Both the position numbers and the translations under genes were made by a program. The notes beneath the pieces were generated by a model. It saw nothing but the letters and a program-made list of their open reading frames with translations, was not told the DNA's origin and did no database searches. 35,559 nt of DNA, from positions 1-35,559 of the forward strand of contig PFPK01000039.1 in assembly GCA_002793015.1 (NCBI GenBank), given 5' to 3'. Each line of letters starts with the position of its first letter. Position 1 is the stretch's first letter. Shown here piece by piece: positions 16,709 to 23,484 of the stretch. This DNA is from Candidatus Magasanikbacteria bacterium CG_4_10_14_0_2_um_filter_37_12. Lineage in GTDB: Bacteria; Patescibacteriota; Patescibacteriia; Magasanikbacterales; UBA922.

Positions 16709-17312
16709 AAGTACCAGGAGTTTCCAAATACTCCCCGTTTAAATAGAAGCTTGGCGTCCCTTGGAGCTCCAAGGCTGTAGCTTCATTATAATCATTATCT
16801 ACTTTGTCAGCCACATCAGCAGAATTTAGATCATTAACAAATTTATTCTCTTCTAGACCAATCGAGTTAGCCAATTTCACAAAAAAGTCGCTCGGATCAT
16901 CCATCGTACTCCACTGTTCCTGAGTATTGAATAGCATATCATGCATCTCCCAAAACTTGCCTTGTTTACCGGCAGCTTCAGCTGCTTCGGCCGCTCTATT
17001 GGCATTGGAATGAATTTGACGCAGTGGAAAATGACGATAAGCAAACACCAACTCATCTGGAAGATCCTGAACCAATCTTTTTATGAGTGGATAAGTATCC
17101 CCACAAGCTGGACATTGAAAATCGCTGTACTCTACCAATTGTAGAGGTGCCCCAAAATTACCTTCGAGGTGTTCAGACACTGACAACTCTCTGGTAAGGT
17201 GGCCAACACCACCTGATCCACTATTTCCAAATATAGCCAACAGTGCTACCATCCCAATAACCCCAGCCACCACGACTGTCCAGATAATTGTACTCTTCAT
17301 TTTTTCAGTCAT
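16662..17312 (-). CDS. DsbA-family thiol-disulfide oxidoreductase
   Basis: A 216-residue thioredoxin-fold protein with an N-terminal membrane anchor (STIIWTVVVAGVIGMVALLAIF). The active site is CPAC at 67-70 in VEYSDFQCPACGDTYP. HFPLRQIHSNANRAAEAAEAAG is the helical insert typical of DsbA-like proteins with the DSBA/Thioredoxin_4 fold. GTPSFYLNG carries the cis-proline loop. It would introduce disulfides into exported proteins outside the membrane and be recycled by the overlapping VKOR gene. The promoter region holds a 15-bp palindrome. Confidence 0.88.
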   Translation of the reverse strand: MTEKMKSTIIWTVVVAGVIGMVALLAIFGNSGSGGVGHLTRELSVSEHLEGNFGAPLQLVEYSDFQCPACGDTYPLIKRLVQDLPDELVFAYRHFPLRQIHSNANRAAEAAEAAGKQGKFWEMHDMLFNTQEQWSTMDDPSDFFVKLANSIGLEENKFVNDLNSADVADKVDNDYNEATALELQGTPSFYLNGEYLETPGTYDGFKSLLEQHLSTL

Positions 17313-17328
17313 ATTTTTTAATTATTTA

Positions 17329-17343
17329 TTGTTGTAACAACAA
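17329..17343. promoter_or_regulatory. Operator-like palindrome upstream of the DsbA-like gene
   Basis: TTGTTGTAACAACAA has perfect 7-bp arms around one central base and lies 17 bp before the start codon, where a promoter is expected. No regulator is known for it. Confidence 0.4.
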
Positions 17344-17360
17344 ACTACAAAAGATTGAAG

Positions 17361-17388
17361 TTTACAAATTTCCATGTAATGATAGAAT
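17361..17388 (+). promoter_or_regulatory. Possible promoter of tRNA-Pro(GGG)
   Basis: TTTACA, 16-nt spacer, TAGAAT, about 60 nt before the tRNA. Confidence 0.45.
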
Positions 17389-17447
17389 ATCTAAGACAAA
17401 AAATCAACCGTGGATAAAATTATTTGTGCCACACAAAGCACAATAGA

Positions 17448-17520
17448 CAGACTATGGCGCAGTTGGTAGCGCGCAGGGCTGGGGGTCCTGAGGCCGCGGG
17501 TTCGAGTCCCGCTAGTCTGA
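17448..17520 (+). tRNA. tRNA-Pro (anticodon GGG)
   Basis: A 73-nt cloverleaf. The acceptor CAGACTA/TAGTCTG pairs over 7 bp, the D-arm is GCGC/GCGC, and the anticodon stem CAGGG/TCCTG holds loop CTGGGGG. The T-arm is GCGGG TTCGAGT CCCGC, and the discriminator is A. CCA is not encoded (A is followed by CAA). Confidence 0.95.
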
Positions 17521-17521
17521 C

Positions 17522-17549
17522 AATAAAACTCCCATCAGGAAGTTTTATT
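17522..17549. terminator. Hairpin terminator after tRNA-Pro(GGG)
   Basis: AATAAAACT and AGTTTTATT form a 9-bp stem with a 10-nt loop. It can act on the tRNA transcript and, read in reverse, downstream of efp. Confidence 0.6.
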
Positions 17550-17601
17550 AATGAGCAATCTACTGTCTGTAGCCCGAAGTCTAATAACCAAAAACCAGAC
17601 G

Positions 17602-18168
17602 TTATTCCGTCACCCTACCGCCATAATCACCAGTTTCAGTATTCACCAAAATTTCTTCACCTTCTTTGATAAATATTGGAGCATAAACTTTGAGACCGTT
17701 ATCCAAAATAATTTCTTTTGTTACATTACCACTGGCTGTATCACCTTTTACCGCCGGCGGAGCTGTAACTACTTTGTATTGTACTTTCTTTGGCAATTCC
17801 ACTGATACAATGCTACCTTCGTGCATAGAGGCAATAACATCCAAACCATCTTTCAAATACTTCCCGTCATCTCCAAGAATATCACTGTGTACTTCCACAG
17901 TCTCATAAGATTCTTTATCCATAAAAGAATAAGTTTCACCAGTCTTGTACAGATATTGCATAGTCTGCCTGCCCACTGGCACAACATCAACTGTTTCTCC
18001 ACTTTTGTAAGTAATTTCTGTACCTTTGGTACCATTAATATCTTTCAATTTAGTCTTAAAAAAAGCTTGCCCTTTACCAGGATTGACAAATTTGAAGTCA
18101 GTTATCACAAAAAGAGTATTATTGTGACGAATTACTGCTCCTTTTCTTATATCGTTTGTTGAGCCCAT
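17602..18168 (-). CDS. efp: Translation elongation factor P
   Basis: EF-P, 188 residues from the ATG at 18168. It relieves ribosome stalling at consecutive prolines. The domain I loop NPGKGQAFFKTKL carries the modifiable lysine, Lys32 here, equivalent to Lys34 of E. coli. Domain II (GETYSFMDKESYETVEV) and the C-terminal domain (DTASGNVTKEIILDNGLKVYAPIFIKEGEEILVNTETGDYGGRV) are complete. The ORF track starts at an upstream GTG in a repeat-rich leader; the ATG fits family alignments better. The gene lies directly downstream of the EpmA-like ligase on the same strand, strongly suggesting that the lysine is modified. Confidence 0.95.
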   Translation of the reverse strand: MGSTNDIRKGAVIRHNNTLFVITDFKFVNPGKGQAFFKTKLKDINGTKGTEITYKSGETVDVVPVGRQTMQYLYKTGETYSFMDKESYETVEVHSDILGDDGKYLKDGLDVIASMHEGSIVSVELPKKVQYKVVTAPPAVKGDTASGNVTKEIILDNGLKVYAPIFIKEGEEILVNTETGDYGGRVTE

Positions 18169-18173
18169 AAAAT

Positions 18174-18232
18174 AACAATTAACATTTAACACCTAACATT
18201 TAACACATTTGTTTAATGGTAATTGTTAAAGG
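18174..18232. repeat. Inverted repeat in the epmA-efp intergenic region
   Basis: AACAATTAACATTTAACAC and, inverted, AACAATTACCATTAAAC form imperfect arms around a direct repeat of TAACATTTAACAC. It could fold in the leader of efp. Such low-complexity inverted repeats occupy several gaps in this window. Confidence 0.55.
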
Positions 18233-18284
18233 TAAACTATGCAAACTTATCCTACCATAAGATTTTTTACTTGGCAATTTTCCA

Positions 18285-19295
18285 CTATTCAATAAATAAT
18301 TTACTCATGGGCAAAGTCAAAACATCATCAATTTCATTACAATCACCAAAAACTTGTACCAACCGATCAACCCCAAGGGCAATCCCGGCACATTTCGGCA
18401 TTTTACCCACTGCTTCTATAAATTCCATATCAATATCATAGACATCTTTACCAATTTTTTTTCTTTTCATTTGTTCGTCCTGTAGTCTTTTTAATTGTTC
18501 TTCTGAATTATTCAATTCCGAAAAAGCATTGGCAATCTCCACACCATCGATATACACTTCAAAACGCTTGGCATATCTTGGGTCATCAAGAGAAAGTTTT
18601 GAAAGTGCCGCCATCTGAGCTGGATAATGGTGGATAATAATATTTTTTCCTTTCAACTTTGGTTCAATCTCATCAAGAAAAATTCTATAAAATAATTCTT
18701 CATAACTTGCATCTTTTTCCACATGATATTTTTTCTCCACGCACAGTTCGTACATTTTTTCTCGAGTCAAATAATCATCCAAATCAACACCCAAAATTTT
18801 CTGCCACAAATTTCGCATGTAAACTCTCTCAATCTTTTGAAAATTAAAAATTTCAAATTTCAAATTTGACGCACTTAATTTTTTCACCAAATTTTTAATC
18901 AGCTCATCAAACATGTCCATGACATCAAACATATTAGCATGAATTTGGTACCACTCCACCATTGTAAACTCTGGGTTATGCAATCCTCCAAAACTTTCCT
19001 GATTACGAAAACATTTACAAATGGAAAAAATATTGCCAAAGCCCGCAGACAACATTTTCTTCATCGTATACTCTGGAGAAGTGTGAAGATATCCAAAATA
19101 TTTCTGACCCCTTTCATTTTCTATTTCCACAGACATCGGAGTCAAATTTGGCTCCTGACCTGGATATTTTACAATAAGTGGAGTCTCCACTTCTGTGAAA
19201 TCCTGTGACCAAAAAAACTCTCTGATCAAACGGATAATCTGTGAGCGAATAAGAAGATTTTTCTTGTTTTTGGCGATATGCATGGCTTGACTCAT
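18285..19295 (-). CDS. epmA: EF-P lysine ligase EpmA (truncated class II LysRS paralogue)
   Basis: A 336-residue class II synthetase core without the N-terminal anticodon-binding OB domain of LysRS. Motif 2 region FRNQE (96-100) and HNPEFTMVEWY (106-116) match the family. Motif 3 GIALGVDRL has Ala306 where true LysRS has Gly, the residue that marks EpmA/PoxA/GenX. RFEVYIDGVEIANAFSEL is conserved. EpmA attaches (R)-beta-lysine to the EF-P lysine; the EpmB aminomutase is not in this window. The gene sits 116 nt upstream of efp. Residues 143-152 (SNLKFEIFNF) are encoded by AT-rich repeat DNA like that in nearby gaps. A full-length lysS should exist elsewhere in the genome. Confidence 0.85.
   Translation of the reverse strand: MSQAMHIAKNKKNLLIRSQIIRLIREFFWSQDFTEVETPLIVKYPGQEPNLTPMSVEIENERGQKYFGYLHTSPEYTMKKMLSAGFGNIFSICKCFRNQESFGGLHNPEFTMVEWYQIHANMFDVMDMFDELIKNLVKKLSASNLKFEIFNFQKIERVYMRNLWQKILGVDLDDYLTREKMYELCVEKKYHVEKDASYEELFYRIFLDEIEPKLKGKNIIIHHYPAQMAALSKLSLDDPRYAKRFEVYIDGVEIANAFSELNNSEEQLKRLQDEQMKRKKIGKDVYDIDMEFIEAVGKMPKCAGIALGVDRLVQVFGDCNEIDDVLTLPMSKLFIE
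18841..18870. repeat. AT-rich repeat inside the epmA reading frame
   Basis: AAATTTCAAATTTCAAATTT-type DNA encodes the NLKFEIFNF segment and matches the repeat words at 8138-8187. It keeps the frame open and lies between conserved blocks. Confidence 0.6.
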
Positions 19296-19347
19296 AGACA
19301 GACACTTTAAAACAAAATACCACTTTTTTCAAGTGGCTCACAGTGTG

Positions 19348-19376
19348 TTGACAAAAGCAGTAAATTTTTGTACTAT
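19348..19376 (+). promoter_or_regulatory. Strong sigma70-type promoter of the tRNA-Gly/tRNA-Pro pair
   Basis: Perfect TTGACA, 17-nt spacer, TACTAT. The transcript would start near 19383, 11 nt before tRNA-Gly, and cover both tRNAs up to the terminator at 19577. Confidence 0.85.
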
Positions 19377-19393
19377 TAGCTTCATAGTTTTAG

Positions 19394-19465
19394 GCGGATG
19401 TCGTATAATGGTTATTATCTCGGCCTTCCAAGCCGATGATGCCGGTTCGATTCCGGTCATCCGCT
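19394..19465 (+). tRNA. tRNA-Gly (anticodon TCC)
   Basis: A 72-nt cloverleaf with acceptor GCGGATG/CATCCGC, anticodon stem TCGGC/GCCGA with loop CTTCCAA, T-arm GCCGG TTCGATT CCGGT and discriminator T, normal for bacterial tRNA-Gly. CCA is not encoded. Confidence 0.95.
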
Positions 19466-19501
19466 CGCATCTTTTCTTTTTAGTCTAGATCAAAAAATTA
19501 T

Positions 19502-19575
19502 CGGAGTGTAGCTCAGTTGGCTAGAGCATCTGGTTTGGGACCAGAGGGTCGAAGGTTCGAGTCCTTTCACTCCGA
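19502..19575 (+). tRNA. tRNA-Pro (anticodon TGG)
   Basis: A 74-nt cloverleaf with acceptor CGGAGTG/CACTCCG, anticodon stem TCTGG/CCAGA with loop TTTGGGA, T-loop TTCGAGT and discriminator A. CCA is not encoded. It is co-transcribed with tRNA-Gly. Confidence 0.95.
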
Positions 19576-19576
19576 C

Positions 19577-19608
19577 AAAAAAAAACTTCCTTAAGGAAGT
19601 TTTTTTTT
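19577..19608 (+). terminator. Terminator of the tRNA-Gly/tRNA-Pro transcript
   Basis: A perfect 14-bp stem (A9CTTCC / GGAAGT9) with loop TTAA, followed directly by AT-rich DNA. Confidence 0.85.
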
Positions 19609-19611
19609 ATA

Positions 19612-19639
19612 TTGATAATTTTTTTATCTATGATAACAT
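19612..19639 (+). promoter_or_regulatory. Possible promoter of the 19662 gene
   Basis: TTGATA, 16-nt spacer, TAACAT, ending 22 nt before the ATG. Confidence 0.4.
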
Positions 19640-19661
19640 ATAGATACTTTTAAAAAAACAT

Positions 19662-20195
19662 ATGTTTGGAGATGCCGCCATACAGCCACTCGCACTAGAA
19701 GGACTAGACCACATTCTCCCAGAAAAAAAGGAGAGAATTTCTAAATTGGTAAACAATTATATTTTCCAAAGACTTTGCCGTGGATTTGAAATTTACCAAG
19801 AACTCTTGAAAGAAAACAGAGATAACGAAGAGCAACTAAAAAATATAGAAAAACGAATGGCTAAGGTAGGGATAATTTTAACACAATTTACTCTTCAAGA
19901 TATTTTACGTGCCTACCAAGTAAGCGAACAGCTTGAAAAATGTAAGGCAGAATCTTTTTCAATACAACTATTTGCCACCCAGTTAGTTGAGGATGGCACA
20001 GACAAAAAATTATTACATGAATGGACACACAGAGAAGGAGATGAAGTAGCCGACAGACCTACTGTATATTTAAACGAAATTGTTTCGTATACATGGGCTG
20101 TTGAGAACTACGTTACTCTAGACATTGCCCCAGCAAATTTTCCTTCAGATAAAATATTGCCAAAAATATATGAAGGTTTCAAAAAAAATGGCTAG
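19662..20195 (+). CDS. Hypothetical soluble helical protein
   Basis: A 177-residue protein that I do not recognise. It is predicted mostly helical by eye, with charged stretches (KKERISKLVNNYIFQRLCRG, ENRDNEEQLKNIEKRMAKVG) and no signal peptide or membrane segment. The C-terminal third has aromatic and acidic residues (EIVSYTWAVENYVTLDIAP). It starts at the first ATG after a plausible promoter and follows the tRNA terminator. Its last codons overlap by 8 nt the start of the next, apparently frameshifted reading frame, so the pair may be an operon. It is an isolated plus-strand unit among minus-strand genes, which could reflect recent acquisition. The function is unknown. Confidence 0.55.
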   Translation: MFGDAAIQPLALEGLDHILPEKKERISKLVNNYIFQRLCRGFEIYQELLKENRDNEEQLKNIEKRMAKVGIILTQFTLQDILRAYQVSEQLEKCKAESFSIQLFATQLVEDGTDKKLLHEWTHREGDEVADRPTVYLNEIVSYTWAVENYVTLDIAPANFPSDKILPKIYEGFKKNG

Positions 20196-20468
20196 TTTAC
20201 TGCAAAAAACAGAGATGTCAAATGTCAATACAATACAAATGACATCTTGGCTTCTCAACACTAAATTTGAATTAAAAATACGCCAGATATTCTCCAAAAT
20301 TCTTTCTGAAGATTTGCATTTTAGTGATAATTCAAGTTATGCCCCCCACAAGATGCAGCTCTTAGTTTTAACGGAAGATATCTAAAAAAATTTTTATTGA
20401 CTGGACAAAAACCTGAGGTGAGAAGATTAGAAATTTCTAAAAAAAATTTTATCCATAATTTTCAATAA
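20188..20468 (+). pseudogene. Probable frameshifted small gene, broken at a C6 tract
   Basis: From ATG 20188 the frame runs 65 codons to a TAA just after QLLVLTEDI. At 20342-20347 there is a run of six C. One extra C would join it to an open frame continuing PQDAALSFNGRYLKKFLLTG and on through EISKKNFIHNFQ to the TAA at 20466, about 93 residues in total. The continued frame reads like normal coding sequence, while the current end is abrupt. This could be a real mutation, a contraction of a variable C tract, or a sequencing error. I do not recognise the product. It overlaps the end of the 19662 gene by 8 nt, which suggests coupling. Confidence 0.45.
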
Positions 20469-20478
20469 AAAATTCAGT

Positions 20479-20503
20479 AAAAAAACTTCCACGGGAGTTT
20501 TTA
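20479..20503. terminator. Bidirectional terminator between the 19662 unit and tkt
   Basis: AAAAACTTCC and GGAGTTTTT pair with one bulged base around loop ACG. T-runs exist in both directions and it lies between convergent ends. Confidence 0.6.
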
Positions 20504-20518
20504 TGATATGCACAAAAT

Positions 20519-22429
20519 CTACAAACCCAAAACCAGTTGTTCAATTGAGACAGAATCAATCCCCGCCACCTTATAAAGATCATCCCAAGTTCCCGACAAT
20601 TGATATTCCTCCACCCCAATCATTTCAAACTTCTCCACATCAACATTTTCTTTCATCAAAAATCTACTAAGCTGACCACCAAGACCAGACAAAGTATTGT
20701 GATCTTCCACAGTCACAACTTTTTTTGTTTTTTTAATAGAATCAAGCAACGTTTCGTCAAACTGCTTAATCGAACTGGCAATAACAACTTCAGCAGAAAT
20801 CCCTTTCTCTTTCAAAACATCTGTAGCCTTTGCCACCTCTGAAACCACTGCACCAGTAGCAACTATGGTTATATCATCACCTGTCCTAAAAATATCTGTA
20901 CGCCCATAATAGTATTCATAATCTTTATCAAAAAATATTGAACCATCTTCTTTTGTTAGCACTGGTACTTTGTGTCGTCCCATCCGAACATAACAGTTGC
21001 CATAATGTGAAGCAACATAACGAATAATTCGATCACAATGATTAGGATCAGCTGGTTCCATCTGAATTGTATTAAAAAACCCAAGAAATGAACCTGAGTC
21101 ATCAATCGCTTGATGAGTTGAACCATCTTCTCCGACCGATAGACCACAATGGGTGGCAACCATTTTTACATTAGCGTTATTGAGATCATTGACTCGTGCC
21201 TGATCTTTGGCACGGCTGGACATGAAGGCTCCAAATGTTGAACAAAATGGAATTATCCCAGAAAAACTTAAACCCCCAGAACACGATACCATCTGTTGCT
21301 CGGCAATTCCACATTCTATATGACGTTCCGGAAATTCAGCACCCAATTTACTTGTCATAACCGAACCAGCGACGTCTGCAGTGAGAGCAACAACATTATG
21401 ATTAAGTTTTGCCAAATCCAAAAGTGCATTGCCATATGCACTCCGACAGTCAGTCAATTTATCAGCCGAATATTCAATCGGCTCTCCAATATTTACCTCT
21501 ATTTTACTATCAACTTTTTCAAATACTGGTTTATCTGGCGTCCACTTGATCAAATTTTTTACAAAATCATTAATCATCAATCTCTGGTCACTAATCAATT
21601 CTAAGTTTTTCATTGCTTCCACAATCTGTTCTTCCGACGCCGCCTTTCCATGCCAAGTTGCTTTATACTCTGCCCCCTCACTTTCCATAAAATCAACACC
21701 TTTGCCCATGATAGTATGGCCAAGTAGCAACACAGGTTTGTCTTTGACGTTATAAGCTTTCTCAAGTGTGCTCCACATATTTTCAAAATCATGGCCACCC
21801 ACCTCAATCACTTCCCAACCGCCTGCTTGGAAAATAGCCTTAGGATCATACGGCATTATTTTATCCAAACTGCCAGACAACTGGACTTCGTTGTAATCCA
21901 TGAAGACAATAAAATTGTCTAATTTATATTTAGCCGAAAAATTCATCATCTCATACACTTGCCCTTCTTCACTCTCGCCATCCCCGACCAATGCAAAAAC
22001 TTTTTCGTTTTCTTTTTTCAATTTTTTGGCCAAAGCAAAACCACTTGCTGCACTTACCCCACAACCAAGAGGGCCAGTCCCATACCAAACCCCTGGCACA
22101 TGACGAGTGACATGGCCTTCATATGACTGACCAATCTTTCGAAATCCCGCTACAACTTCTTGTTTATCTATATAACCCATTTCCGCCAGTACGCCATACA
22201 CTGCCGGAGAAATATGACCATTGGAAATTATCACAGGTTCACCAGTTTGGGAAATGATAAAAGTGTATAACAAAGTCAAATAATCAATGCACGACAAAGA
22301 ACCACCAGGGTGTCCACTTTGCACATTGGTCGTCATTTGTAGAATAGATGCTCGGCAAGACGTAGCAAAACTTTGTAAAAATGATAATTGTTCTGCATTT
22401 AATTTTTCTCCAAGTTCAGGAAGTTTCAT
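20519..22429 (-). CDS. tkt: Transketolase
   Basis: A full-length 636-residue ThDP enzyme of the non-oxidative pentose phosphate pathway. It moves two-carbon units between sugar phosphates. SGHPGGSLSCIDYL (43-56), the GTGPLGCGVSAASGFA region and the ThDP motif GDGESEEGQVYEMMNFSAKY...NFIVFMDYNE mark the N-terminal domain. The pyrimidine-binding domain has DVAGSVMTSK and ERHIECGIAEQQMV with the catalytic Glu, followed by the C-terminal domain. It lies 23 nt downstream of transaldolase on the same strand, so the two form an operon. The linker segment LISDQRLMINDF, encoded by low-complexity DNA, sits between the first two domains and may be an insertion. Split (two-subunit) transketolases exist; this one is a single chain. 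Confidence 0.93.
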   Translation of the reverse strand: MKLPELGEKLNAEQLSFLQSFATSCRASILQMTTNVQSGHPGGSLSCIDYLTLLYTFIISQTGEPVIISNGHISPAVYGVLAEMGYIDKQEVVAGFRKIGQSYEGHVTRHVPGVWYGTGPLGCGVSAASGFALAKKLKKENEKVFALVGDGESEEGQVYEMMNFSAKYKLDNFIVFMDYNEVQLSGSLDKIMPYDPKAIFQAGGWEVIEVGGHDFENMWSTLEKAYNVKDKPVLLLGHTIMGKGVDFMESEGAEYKATWHGKAASEEQIVEAMKNLELISDQRLMINDFVKNLIKWTPDKPVFEKVDSKIEVNIGEPIEYSADKLTDCRSAYGNALLDLAKLNHNVVALTADVAGSVMTSKLGAEFPERHIECGIAEQQMVSCSGGLSFSGIIPFCSTFGAFMSSRAKDQARVNDLNNANVKMVATHCGLSVGEDGSTHQAIDDSGSFLGFFNTIQMEPADPNHCDRIIRYVASHYGNCYVRMGRHKVPVLTKEDGSIFFDKDYEYYYGRTDIFRTGDDITIVATGAVVSEVAKATDVLKEKGISAEVVIASSIKQFDETLLDSIKKTKKVVTVEDHNTLSGLGGQLSRFLMKENVDVEKFEMIGVEEYQLSGTWDDLYKVAGIDSVSIEQLVLGL

Positions 22430-22452
22430 AGATTCGTGTTATATGTTACCAG

Positions 22453-23328
22453 TTACCCCGCCAAAACCCCATTCCAATCATCCGCAAATTGTTGCAAACC
22501 AACATCTGTCAATTCGTGTGTAATATCAAAACTTCTCCAGTCAGCCGATAAATCCAAATCTTCATAAGAAATTTCTGCCAAACCACTGGTATCTTTTGGT
22601 TCAAGTCCAGAAGTAGAAAATGGCATGCCACTCTCCACCCACGGAGAGACATCGTCATAAGGGATAGTGATGATATCCATTCCCTTTTCAATAACATGAG
22701 CGATGTCATAAACACTATGTACGCTGGCAGCCAAGATTTCCACTGGACTCTCTAAAGCATGGAACATTTTTTGAATATTGAGAAGCAGATCAAAACCATT
22801 TTGTCCTATTTTGTCGAGCCTGCTGATGAATGGTGAAAGGAAAACTTGACCAGGCTTGGCATCACGAGTTGCCATGTACACAGCAGCCCCTTGTGCTTGT
22901 GAAAAACACAGTGTCATATTCACTCGTATTCCTTCTGCAATCAATTTTCCTGCCGTCTCAAGACCAGCTGGAATAATTGGTAATTTGATGTGTGCATTTG
23001 GAATCCACTGATTCATCTCGTGAGCTTGAGTAAGTAAATCTTCAGCAGTAGAATTTTTGTCAGCATAAACTTCTATCGAGACCGAACCGTTCGGTACCAA
23101 AGCACTAATTTCATTAGCCAAAATTTTGTATTTCCCCAATAATTCTTCTTTGGTAAATTTGTGACCTTCCTCAATCATTTTCTTCACTTCTGGATTACTC
23201 TTGATAAAATATGTCGGGTTGGTGGTCTGTCCATCAAGAAACCCAAGTTTATTTAGAATAATTTTGGTGTGTTCTGCACTACCACTATCGAGAAATATTT
23301 TGGTTTTTAGGTTGGCTGATCTTTGCAT
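22453..23328 (-). CDS. tal: Transaldolase
   Basis: A class I aldolase of the pentose phosphate pathway, 291 residues from the ATG at 23328. Evidence is KIFLDSGSAEHTK at the N terminus, GQTTNPTYF, the strand NAHIKLPI with the Schiff-base lysine, RVNMTLCFSQAQGAAVYMATRDA, and FLSPFISRLDKIGQNG. It works with the adjacent transketolase to interconvert C3 to C7 sugar phosphates, which supplies ribose phosphate when the oxidative branch is missing. The ORF track extends 24 codons further upstream, through the promoter; the internal ATG follows a strong extended -10 box and matches the usual N terminus. Confidence 0.9.
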   Translation of the reverse strand: MQRSANLKTKIFLDSGSAEHTKIILNKLGFLDGQTTNPTYFIKSNPEVKKMIEEGHKFTKEELLGKYKILANEISALVPNGSVSIEVYADKNSTAEDLLTQAHEMNQWIPNAHIKLPIIPAGLETAGKLIAEGIRVNMTLCFSQAQGAAVYMATRDAKPGQVFLSPFISRLDKIGQNGFDLLLNIQKMFHALESPVEILAASVHSVYDIAHVIEKGMDIITIPYDDVSPWVESGMPFSTSGLEPKDTSGLAEISYEDLDLSADWRSFDITHELTDVGLQQFADDWNGVLAG

Positions 23329-23353
23329 AAGAATATATCGATTAATTGAAGTG

Positions 23354-23362
23354 ATTATATCA
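23354..23362 (-). promoter_or_regulatory. Extended -10 promoter of the tal-tkt operon
   Basis: TGATATAAT on the minus strand, about 25 nt before the tal ATG. No good -35 at normal spacing. Confidence 0.65.
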
Positions 23363-23392
23363 TATATAATTTGGAGGGCTTTGGCAATTGAC

Positions 23393-23420
23393 AAAATCAT
23401 CTAGCCTAAGATGATTTTTT
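23393..23420. terminator. Terminator between the aldehyde dehydrogenase and tal genes
   Basis: AAAATCATCT/AGATGATTTT form a 10-bp stem with loop AGCCTA. T-runs are present on both strands. It may also insulate the tal promoter. Confidence 0.6.
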
Positions 23421-23484
23421 GTTCTCAAAATTTCTATAAGTCTTCATTCATAAGATATTATTAGAGATATGTCATCACAAATTT

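Noticed and set aside
17409-17417. Single DnaA-box-like CGTGGATAA near tRNA-Pro
   Set aside because: Isolated and with one mismatch; not enough for an origin.
18169-18192. GTG start of efp in the ORF track
   Set aside because: The added residues come from the intergenic repeat, and EF-P proteins normally begin close to the ATG at 18168.
18285-19295. Annotation as lysyl-tRNA synthetase
   Set aside because: It lacks the anticodon-binding domain, is 336 residues long, has the EpmA-type Ala in motif 3 and adjoins efp.
20125-20385. 86-codon ORF starting at 20125
   Set aside because: Its first 21 codons overlap the end of the 19662 gene in another frame; the start at 20188 is more plausible.
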